From an uncultured Bacteroidales bacterium (GTDB lineage: Bacteria; Bacteroidota; Bacteroidia; Bacteroidales; UBA932): DNA of 18,984 bases. Position 1 is the first letter of the stretch, and each line of letters begins with the position of its first letter. The position numbers were made by a program, and so were the translations under genes. The stretch covers positions 1 through 18,984 of the forward strand of contig CAKULN010000054.1 of NCBI GenBank assembly GCA_934667175.1. The letters are read 5' to 3'. Shown here piece after piece: positions 1 to 6,828 of this stretch. The notes beneath the pieces were generated by a model. The model searched no databases. It was not told where the DNA came from and saw nothing but the letters and a program-made list of their open reading frames with translations.

Positions 1-122
1 AATTTTTCAATTTTATAACAAATGGATATTCAGACAGTTGCAGAGACAGGGTTTTTAGACTGTCAAAGTCAGGAAATTGTTGGATGAAACGGAAGAATAG
101 GGTTTTCTAAGGCTTATTCATT

Positions 123-1131
123 ATGATGAAAATCGCCTTCATAGACCTTGAGATAGACGGCAGAGGCAAGATTCTTGACATCGGGGGAGTGAAAGACGGA
201 CAACGGTTTCATTCCTCCATACTCAGTGGATTTATTGAATTCATCTCGGATTGTGATATTCTTTGCGGGCACAATATCATCGAACACGACATCAAATACC
301 TTGGAGCTTTCCTAAAGAAGGAATATATCCTCGTAGATACTCTTTACCAATCACCGCTGCTTTTCCCGCTCAAGCCTTATCACAAGCTGCTCAAGGATGA
401 TAAAATCATTTCGGAGGAGTTGAACAACCCGTTGAGTGATAGCTTGAAGGCTCAATCTCTCTACGATGATGAGGTGAGGGCGTTCAATGCGTAGGACAAG
501 AATTTCCAGAGACTATACTATGATCTTTTGAATGAGGACATCCACTTTTCGGGGTTCTTCAAAAGCATTGAATATGTCCCTTCAAGGAGGCCTCTCTTTT
601 TCCGGAAACCCGTGTCAGATCTTCTCCGTGAGCTGTTGAGAGGCAAAATCTGTGAGCATGCTGATGTCGAGTCTTTTGCCAAGGTTCACAAGATTGAATG
701 TGCCTATGCGGTGGCCTTGATAAGCGCAGACGACAGAAATTCAATAGCTCCAGCATGGATTCTGCACAACTACCCGAGTGTAGAAAACATTATCCGGAAC
801 TTCCGCGCCGTTAACTGTGGAGATTCCGGATGTGCGTATTGTTCGCAGAAACTGAATGCGGAATCTTCATTGAAAAGATGGTTCGGCTACGATCATTTCA
901 GGACTTTTGGAGGAGAACCTTTGCAGGAGAATGCTGTCAAGGCTGCGATCAGAGGGGAATCTTTGCTTGCAATATTCCCGACAGTGCTCACGATTACCCT
1001 CCGGCAGCGTTTCCGTCGCTTTTCGCTTCCCGACAGAGCTCCGCATACCTAATCCACTGGTCGCTGAGTCGGCCGAAGCGCCAATCCTAATGGTTCGACA
1101 AGGTCACCAACCTGATGCTCCTACTGGCTGA
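123..1131 (+). pseudogene. Broken exonuclease-RecQ family DNA helicase gene (5' part only)
   Basis: Residues 1-123 look like an N-terminal DnaQ/RNase T-type 3'-5' exonuclease domain (FIDLEIDGRGKILDIGGV near the start, then CGHNIIEHDIKYL). A TAG at 492-494 interrupts the frame, but the same frame continues past 528 as a family-like middle segment with CAYCSQKL and FGYDHFRTFGGEPLQ, and reaches LLAIFPT, where a RecQ helicase should show its PTGGGKS Walker A. Instead the frame is lost. A degenerate copy, PSGSVSVAFRFPTEL, appears in another frame from about 997. Near 1078-1110 a motif-Ia-like stretch (roughly QSLM, then DKVTNL) is spread over two frames. Related Bacteroides proteins, from memory, are far longer, so most of the helicase is missing. 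From 1116 to 1325 the original frame is open again and ends EHFWRDPMIEII-stop; this could be a 3' remnant, but I cannot show it. Base composition looks more AT-rich than the neighbours. I take it as a decayed, probably deleted gene. Confidence 0.75.
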
Positions 1132-1204
1132 GCCTGCCGAGATCGGTTTTTTGCAGCCCACAGGCACGGGAGGAGGCCTTTGAATCGTGTGAGAGGCCGA
1201 TTCG

Positions 1205-1243
1205 TGTGGCTGACCCTATTCTCCAACTATGGGGTCAGCCACA
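1205..1243. repeat. Perfect 12-bp inverted repeat with 15-nt loop
   Basis: TGTGGCTGACCC (1205-1216) is exactly complementary to GGGTCAGCCACA (1232-1243). It lies in the roughly 280-bp stretch between the helicase remnant and the GH3 gene. No T-run follows on either strand, so a classical intrinsic terminator is unlikely. It could be a remnant of a mobile element end or a structured RNA fragment. No transposase remains nearby. Confidence 0.6.
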
Positions 1244-1323
1244 GCTACCCGTTTCTGACAGCTGTCGGAAGCACATCTCCGTGCCAGAACACTTTTGGCG
1301 TGATCCAATGATTGAGATAATAT

Positions 1324-1358
1324 AACGTCCTCTTGCCCGTTTCGGGCAGGAGGACGTT
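1324..1358 (-). terminator. Probable transcription terminator hairpin after the GH3 gene
   Basis: A 16-bp stem with one G-T wobble pairs 1324-1339 (AACGTCCTCTTGCCCG) with 1343-1358 around a TTT loop. It lies 56 bp past the GH3 stop on the minus strand, and an AT-rich stretch follows in that direction (TATTATCTC). It could also stop plus-strand transcription from the helicase remnant, since TAATTTATT follows on that side. The stem is unambiguous; the terminator role is inferred from position. Confidence 0.7.
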
Positions 1359-1414
1359 CTGTAATTTATTATCAAGGTGTTGGGCTACAGTTAAATGCGG
1401 GCCTTACGGTGCGG

Positions 1415-3712
1415 TTATCGTTCGAAGAAGAGGGGAGAGGCGGCCAGATAGTTGCCGGTCGGGGTGAAGGTCGGGGTGGCGATCTTCACTTTCTTCACGA
1501 GAACCGGAGTGTCGGCGTTCCTGGCGGCGATGAAGGAATATGTTCCTTTCTCGGTGGCCCAGCCGGTGCGGGACTCATCGTAGGAGGCAAGAAGATTCTT
1601 TGGAATCCTTATTTCCACAGTCTGCGACTGGCCGGGAGCGAGGGTGTTTGTCTTGGTGAAGCCCTTGAGCTCACGCGCGGGCTTGTCCATGTCCTTGCCT
1701 GGAGCCTTGACGTAGATCTGCACGACCTCCTTTCCGGAATGCTTGCCGGTGTTCTCCACGGTCACGTTGACAACATAGTCATCTCCAGCGTCTTCCACTG
1801 CCATACCACTGTACTTGAACTCGGTGTAGCTCAGGCCGAAGCCGAACGGATAGGCGGTGTGGACCTTGTCGGTGACGTAGTACCTGTAGCCGGAATATAT
1901 TCCCTCACGGTAGTTGACATAGTCGATGTTCTCTAGGTCGTACCGTTTTGTGACCCCTATCGGTGCAGGGCGGTAGAACGAGTAGTTGACCGGTTTGTCG
2001 GTGAGAATCTGAGGCATGGTGCCAGCGGTCGGGTCATCGTAGTAGTTTACCGGAATGCTCATCGGAAGTCTTCCGCTTGGTGTTTCCTTACCTGAAAGCA
2101 CGGAGGCTATGGCGTGTCCGGCCTCACAGCCTGGCAACCAGCTGACTACCACAGCATCGGCCATGTCCTGCCATGCAGTCATGTCCACGATTCCGCCAAC
2201 GTCCAGCACGACAACCAGCTTCTTCCCTTCGGCATGGAAAGCCTCGGAAACTGCCTTGATAAGCCTCATCTCGTCAGCGGACAACAGATAACTGAACTGG
2301 TAAAGCCTGTCCTTTCCTTCACCGAAGATGCGCCCTATGGTGATGACGGCCTTGTCAGCATCCTTGGCGGCCTGAGCCAGAACGGCTTTGGACGGCAGAG
2401 CCTCGGCAGGACGTTCAGCGTCCACGAACCACTGGTTGAACTTGCTGTTGATTCTGCGGGTGTTGAACTTTTCGTATTTGAGGCAGTCATTGTAGAAGTC
2501 GTCTGTGGTCTTGTCAAGTCCGAATCCCGCGTCAGAAAGCCCCTGCTTAAGGTTGATCACATAAGAACCGTTGACGTTACCGGCTCCGGTTCCCCCGGTG
2601 ATGAACTCGTATGAAGTCACACCAAATAAAGCTATCTTGGATTCAGGAGCCAAAGGAAGAGACTCAGAGTCATTCTTCAGCAGCACGATACCTTCCTCTG
2701 CGGCCTTGCGGGCCACGGACGCATTCTTCTCAAGGTTCGGTTTGTTGGAATATTCATACCCTTTGAAACGAGGGCATTTGACGATCAGCCTCAGAAGCCT
2801 TGTCACGGCAGTGTCAACAGCGGACATCGGCAACGTCCCATCGTTCATGGACTTGACGAGCCGCTTGTAGTGGTCGTCGCTGCCCGGCTGGATCATGTCG
2901 TTGCCGCTTGCGACCATCTTGTCTGAATATAATCCCGCGGCCCAATCCGTCATTACAACTCCTTTGTAGCCCCAGTCTTCCCGCAGCACGCCTGTGGCTA
3001 GGTCATGATTCTCAGCGGCAAGAGTGCCGTTGATGTAGTTGTAGGAAGTCATGACGGTCCAAGGATCGCTTTCCTTGATGGCGATCTCGAAATTCCTGAG
3101 ATACAGTTCTCTCAGAGCTCTTTGGGACACCCTCGTGTCGAGGTACAGCCTGTTGAGTTCCTGATTGTTGGCAGCGAAATGCTTGATGGACGTCCCGACT
3201 CCTTGGCTCTGGATTCCACGGATGTAGCCGGCTGCGATCTTGCCTGCCAGAAGAGGGTCCTCGGAGTAATATTCAAAGTTCCTTCCACACAGCGGATTGC
3301 GCTGGATGTTGATGCCAGGGGCAAGAAGAACGTCCACGCCATATTCAAGAACCTCATTTCCGATGGACTCACCGACTTCCTCGACAAGCGATGGGTTCCA
3401 TGTGGAGGCCAGAGAGGTCCCGATAGGGAATTTGGTGCAAGGACGGTCGTCTATTCTGACTCCGGCAGGGCCATCTGCCAGCACAATCGCCGGGATTCCG
3501 AGCCTTTCGATCGGGTGAGTCGTTCCGGCGGCACCTTTAACATAGAGTGTAGTGTAGCCAACTCCATTGAAGGCTTTGGCACCGCTGCCGACCAGTAGAG
3601 CAGCCTTCTCTTCAGTTGTCAACTCGTTGACAATCTGAGAAATGTTGTCACCGTTCAGCTTCAGTGGCGAACCAGCGAGCAGAACGGTGACCAAAAGTGA
3701 ACCTATCATCAT
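1415..3712 (-). CDS. Glycoside hydrolase family 3 beta-glucosidase-type enzyme, exported
   Basis: This is a full-length 765-residue GH3 enzyme that would cleave terminal beta-linked sugars from oligosaccharides or glycosides, most likely in the periplasm. The N-terminal barrel carries ADGPAGVR (about 79-86), KHFAANNQE (177-185) and TSYNYING (222-229). The nucleophile is Asp256 in VVMTDW. The second domain (about 335-560) contains GRIFGEGKDR, where Glu465 is the likely acid/base. A fibronectin type III-like domain fills about 640-750. No PA14 insert is seen. The first 15 residues are hydrophobic (MMIGSLLVTVLLAGS), consistent with a short signal peptide, although the basic n-region is missing. 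The start is forced: the upstream in-frame codon is CCC, preceded by the TAA of the hpt-adk gene. The gene therefore begins 3 bp after that stop and is probably co-transcribed with, and translationally coupled to, it. Substrate specificity cannot be read from sequence. Confidence 0.93.
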   Translation of the reverse strand: MMIGSLLVTVLLAGSPLKLNGDNISQIVNELTTEEKAALLVGSGAKAFNGVGYTTLYVKGAAGTTHPIERLGIPAIVLADGPAGVRIDDRPCTKFPIGTSLASTWNPSLVEEVGESIGNEVLEYGVDVLLAPGINIQRNPLCGRNFEYYSEDPLLAGKIAAGYIRGIQSQGVGTSIKHFAANNQELNRLYLDTRVSQRALRELYLRNFEIAIKESDPWTVMTSYNYINGTLAAENHDLATGVLREDWGYKGVVMTDWAAGLYSDKMVASGNDMIQPGSDDHYKRLVKSMNDGTLPMSAVDTAVTRLLRLIVKCPRFKGYEYSNKPNLEKNASVARKAAEEGIVLLKNDSESLPLAPESKIALFGVTSYEFITGGTGAGNVNGSYVINLKQGLSDAGFGLDKTTDDFYNDCLKYEKFNTRRINSKFNQWFVDAERPAEALPSKAVLAQAAKDADKAVITIGRIFGEGKDRLYQFSYLLSADEMRLIKAVSEAFHAEGKKLVVVLDVGGIVDMTAWQDMADAVVVSWLPGCEAGHAIASVLSGKETPSGRLPMSIPVNYYDDPTAGTMPQILTDKPVNYSFYRPAPIGVTKRYDLENIDYVNYREGIYSGYRYYVTDKVHTAYPFGFGLSYTEFKYSGMAVEDAGDDYVVNVTVENTGKHSGKEVVQIYVKAPGKDMDKPARELKGFTKTNTLAPGQSQTVEIRIPKNLLASYDESRTGWATEKGTYSFIAARNADTPVLVKKVKIATPTFTPTGNYLAASPLFFER

Positions 3713-3715
3713 GGG

Positions 3716-4831
3716 TTATGACCTGTCCATCATTGTGAATATCCTTCCGCGAACCTCCTCGATGGTTCCTGTGCCATCGATCTCCTCGTACTTTCCGGCC
3801 TTCTTGTAGTACTCTACAAGCGGTTCGGTCTTCTCGTGGTAGGTCTTGATGCGGTTGTTGATCGTCTCGTCCTTCGCATCATCCGCGCGGCCTTCGATGG
3901 CGGCCCTGTGTTTGATGCGCTCTTTGATCATTGTGTCAGGGATCATGATGGAGACAACTGAGGTGACAGCCTCACCGTTCTTGGCGAGCATCTTGTCAAG
4001 TGCCTCGGCCTGTGCGATTGTGCGAGGGAATCCGTCAAGAAGGAAGCCGGACACTCCGGTAACTGTCTTGAACTTGTTCTCGATCATGCCTTCGACAACC
4101 TCGTCAGGGACAAGTTCACCGGCATCGATCAGAGCCTTTGCCTTGAGCCCGAGCTCAGTGCCCTTGGCGATCTCGCCGCGGAGAAGTTCTCCTGTGGAGA
4201 TGTGGCAGAGGTTGTACTTTTCAACCATTGCTGAGGCCTGGGTGCCTTTCCCGGCGCCCGGAGGGCCAAATAGAATAAAATATTTCATATCTGAGTCCAA
4301 TACATAAATATCTTTGAGATTTCTGCCGAGCTCGTTGTAGTCAAGGCCGAATCCTACGATGAAGTCGTCAGGAATCTCCATGGCCACATAGTCGAGCTTC
4401 ACATCCTTGGTGTAGGATGCCGGTTTGAGGAGCATCGTGCAGATTCTGGTCTCGGCGGCCCCCTTCTCCTTAAGGATATCCTTCAACTCCACGATTGTAT
4501 TGCCGCTGTCCACGATGTCCTCCACAACGATGACCCGCTTGCCTTCGATGCTTCTGGTCAGTCCCATCGTCTCCCTGACCTTTCCGGTCGTGTGCGTCCC
4601 GTCGTAGGATGAAAGTTTGATGCAGATTAGCTCGCAGTTGAACGTGAGCCTCTTCATCAGTTCGGAAGTGAACATCAGGGATCCGTTGAGGACACAAAGG
4701 AGTACCGGGCAATCTGTACATCCATTGAAGTCATGGTTGATCTTCTCGGCTACATTGTCGATGGCTTTCTCAAGCCGCTCGTTGGAAATGAACGGCTTGA
4801 AGGACTTGTCAAATAGTCTGACGTTGCTCAT
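3716..4831 (-). CDS. Fused hypoxanthine phosphoribosyltransferase - adenylate kinase
   Basis: One 371-residue chain carries two purine enzymes. Residues 1 to about 181 are a phosphoribosyltransferase of the Hpt type, converting hypoxanthine or guanine plus PRPP to IMP or GMP. The PRPP loop EDIVDSGNT is at 104-112, with LCVLNGSLMF near 45-54. Residues about 182-371 are adenylate kinase (AMP + ATP to 2 ADP). The P-loop GPPGAGKGT is at 189-197, DGFPRT at 266-271, and the LID is short without zinc cysteines (GRADD). The second half begins MKYFILFG, a normal Adk start, so the fusion looks like simple loss of the hpt stop and is not a frameshift artefact. An ATG 51 bp further upstream (4882) is in frame, but it lies upstream of the TAATTTTG promoter element, so I prefer 4831. 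Separate hpt and adk genes are the usual arrangement. The downstream partner is a GH3 enzyme, and I see no obgE here. Cytoplasmic. Confidence 0.93.
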   Translation of the reverse strand: MSNVRLFDKSFKPFISNERLEKAIDNVAEKINHDFNGCTDCPVLLCVLNGSLMFTSELMKRLTFNCELICIKLSSYDGTHTTGKVRETMGLTRSIEGKRVIVVEDIVDSGNTIVELKDILKEKGAAETRICTMLLKPASYTKDVKLDYVAMEIPDDFIVGFGLDYNELGRNLKDIYVLDSDMKYFILFGPPGAGKGTQASAMVEKYNLCHISTGELLRGEIAKGTELGLKAKALIDAGELVPDEVVEGMIENKFKTVTGVSGFLLDGFPRTIAQAEALDKMLAKNGEAVTSVVSIMIPDTMIKERIKHRAAIEGRADDAKDETINNRIKTYHEKTEPLVEYYKKAGKYEEIDGTGTIEEVRGRIFTMMDRS

Positions 4832-4869
4832 TGTGGTTCGTTCTTTATTGAAAATACAATTGTAAAAAA

Positions 4870-4901
4870 CAAAATTAGACATTATTCCTTAAAAAAACAG
4901 A
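4870..4901 (-). promoter_or_regulatory. Bacteroidota-type promoter for hpt-adk
   Basis: On the minus strand, TAATTTTG (4870-4877) matches the -7 consensus TAnnTTTG exactly. A TCTG (4898-4901), one base off the -33 TTTG, lies 20 bp upstream. The implied transcript start is roughly 30 nt before the ATG at 4831, and this supports that start codon over the one at 4882. Confidence 0.65.
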
Positions 4902-5013
4902 AAAACTTCGTATACGTTTCTTTTTTCTTTTCGTTTTTTACGTTTCTTTGCCATATCTTGCCAACCTGAACGTGCAGGGAATGGACCCTCCGTGCAGAAA
5001 TGCCACTATAATC

Positions 5014-6825
5014 ATGAATATGTTGAAAAACTTCATCTCCGCACTGCTGCTTGCTGTGTCTCTGTTCCAATTAGATCTGACCGCTCAGTCCGATGAGCGG
5101 ATGAGGGCGATTCTTTATCTGACCGGCACGGATTCCGAGGAGGAATTGGATGAACAGGAGGTGGAACGGTTTGCTGTACTTGCCTCTCATCCATTAGAAA
5201 TCAATCTGGCTTCGAGAAGTCGGATGGCCTCAAGCGGGCTCATGAGCCAGTATCAGGTGGCGAGTCTGATTGACTATCGCTCCCGGAACGGCGATGTGCT
5301 TTCCGTCTCCGAGCTTGCCGCCGTGGAGGGTTTCGGAGATGAGTATGCCGTTGCCCTCAGACCATTCATCTCTTTTGTCTCCAATGCGTTGCCTGGACAG
5401 ATTGAACATGGGGCGAAACGTCTGGACAACGAGGTTCTGGCACGTTCGGCGGTCAAAGGAGATGCGTTCAACTATGGAGCCAAGTATCGAATGAACTATG
5501 GCGGGACATTCGAGTTCGCATCGGCTGCCAGGACTAAATATTCAGACAAAGAACAATTTCCTCCGTCCGCATGGTCTATGAATATGACATATTACGGAAA
5601 AAGGCGTTTGGGCAAGGTCATCGTCGGTGACTTCAACGCCCGCTTTGGCCAAGGTCTGGCTCTGTGGAGCGGAATATCCATGTCAGGGCTCTCCACCTCA
5701 TCCTCGTTCAGCAGACGTCCCTCGGGATTGTCGCCTTCTGGCTCATGGTCAGGAATAGGAAGCCATAGGGGAGTGGCCGCTGACTTCACGGTAGGACGCG
5801 CAGTTGTCTCCACGTTTGTCTCCTTTCCGGGATTGCGCTCATGGTGCGAGAGCGGCAAGCCGGCCGAAATCTCCTTGATGACGGGGGTAAACGCCGCTCG
5901 CTATTCTCGAAACGGGCAATTCTCTCTTACAGGTTACTTCCAAACAGAACCAATGAATATTTCAGCCAAACCTCGGACAGGGAAATTGTCCGGAGATTTC
6001 CGCTACTCGTGGCGTGGAGTGGATTACTTCGGAGAGGTTGCATGGGATTTTGGCGGGCAGTGCCTTGGAGCTATCCTCGGGGCGGTGATTCCTTTGGGAG
6101 GAGAATGGAAACTCTCATCAGTTGTGCACAGTTATCCGTCGAAGTTTTCTTCTGATTACACAGGAGGAATCCATAGTTGGACAAAGACTTCTGATGAGCA
6201 TGGCATCGCCTTAGGGCTGGAGAAGGCAGGGGCTTGTCTCACGGCTGATGTCGCTGTCAAGGATAAGGATAGGTCCAGAAGGCAGTTGCGGGTTCTGTTC
6301 AAACTGCCGCTTCAGTTGACAAACACCTCAGTGCTGTCTGTGAAGATTACCGAGCGGTTCCGCTCTTACGAGGAAATCCTAAAATACCGCACTGGAGCAA
6401 GGTGTGACCTGGACTGGTCCAGTTCCGGACTTTCAGCGCGTTACGGCCCGTCGGACAAGCCTGCATGGAAGGTCAGGGGAAGGATTGAGGGGCTTCTGTG
6501 TCGTTCGTTGTCCGGGTTGTCCTATCTGGAAGGAGGAAGGAAGACAGACAAGTTCAGCGCCTATCTGCGAGGAACCATATTCATTGTGGATAATTGGGAT
6601 GACCGGATATATTCCTACGAACGGGACGCTCCAGGCAATTTTACTGTCCCGGCCTACTATGGACGTGGGTGGAGTTTGTCTGCCGTCTCAGGTTGCAAGT
6701 TCCGGTTTGGCAGAGGAACGGCTTTGAAACTGTATTTCAGAGCGTCGACGATTGTATATTCATTTATGAAAGAACAGAAACCATCGGCTTCGGAAGTGAA
6801 GCTTCAAGCCGTGGTGACGTTTTGA
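5014..6825 (+). CDS. Helix-hairpin-helix outer-membrane barrel-like protein
   Basis: A 603-residue protein from the chosen start. Residues 1-25 form a signal peptide (MNMLKNFISALLLAVSLFQ, cleavage near LTAQ). A helix-hairpin-helix region of the ComEA kind follows at about 50-125: ...LEINLASRSRM..., then QVASLIDYRSRNGDVLSVSELAAVEGF. This motif normally contacts DNA, or serves as a protein-binding fold in secreted proteins. From about 140 on, the sequence has alternating polar/aromatic beta strands rich in Gly, Ser, Tyr and Trp, and it ends in Phe, as outer-membrane barrels do. Starting further upstream at 4948 would place 22 non-signal residues before the hydrophobic core, so 5014 is preferred. 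It is convergent with the transglycosylase gene (3 bp between stops). Similar proteins are common in Bacteroidales and their function is not established to my knowledge. A role in DNA uptake or in envelope assembly is only conjecture. Confidence 0.8.
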   Translation: MNMLKNFISALLLAVSLFQLDLTAQSDERMRAILYLTGTDSEEELDEQEVERFAVLASHPLEINLASRSRMASSGLMSQYQVASLIDYRSRNGDVLSVSELAAVEGFGDEYAVALRPFISFVSNALPGQIEHGAKRLDNEVLARSAVKGDAFNYGAKYRMNYGGTFEFASAARTKYSDKEQFPPSAWSMNMTYYGKRRLGKVIVGDFNARFGQGLALWSGISMSGLSTSSSFSRRPSGLSPSGSWSGIGSHRGVAADFTVGRAVVSTFVSFPGLRSWCESGKPAEISLMTGVNAARYSRNGQFSLTGYFQTEPMNISAKPRTGKLSGDFRYSWRGVDYFGEVAWDFGGQCLGAILGAVIPLGGEWKLSSVVHSYPSKFSSDYTGGIHSWTKTSDEHGIALGLEKAGACLTADVAVKDKDRSRRQLRVLFKLPLQLTNTSVLSVKITERFRSYEEILKYRTGARCDLDWSSSGLSARYGPSDKPAWKVRGRIEGLLCRSLSGLSYLEGGRKTDKFSAYLRGTIFIVDNWDDRIYSYERDAPGNFTVPAYYGRGWSLSAVSGCKFRFGRGTALKLYFRASTIVYSFMKEQKPSASEVKLQAVVTF

Positions 6826-6828
6826 ACA

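Noticed and set aside
1..122. A gene upstream of the helicase remnant
   Set aside because: No open frame, promoter box or RNA structure is convincing in these 122 bases.
1257..1266. GACAGCTGTC palindrome as an operator
   Set aside because: A 10-bp palindrome of this kind is expected by chance at some rate, and it is not placed at a promoter of an intact gene.
1409..1936. Open frame on the plus strand opposite the GH3 gene
   Set aside because: It is the complement of a strongly supported GH3 coding region and has no family-like sequence. The same holds for the other long antisense frames opposite adk, parB, the pump and the transglycosylase.
3716..4831. Hpt-Adk fusion as a frameshift or assembly artefact
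   Set aside because: The frame is continuous with full-length, motif-intact domains and a natural Adk start inside. An indel would have broken one of the two domains.
4832..4882. Longer hpt-adk start at 4882
   Set aside because: The TAATTTTG promoter element lies between this ATG and 4831, so the 17 extra residues would not be transcribed; they also do not resemble an Hpt N-terminus.
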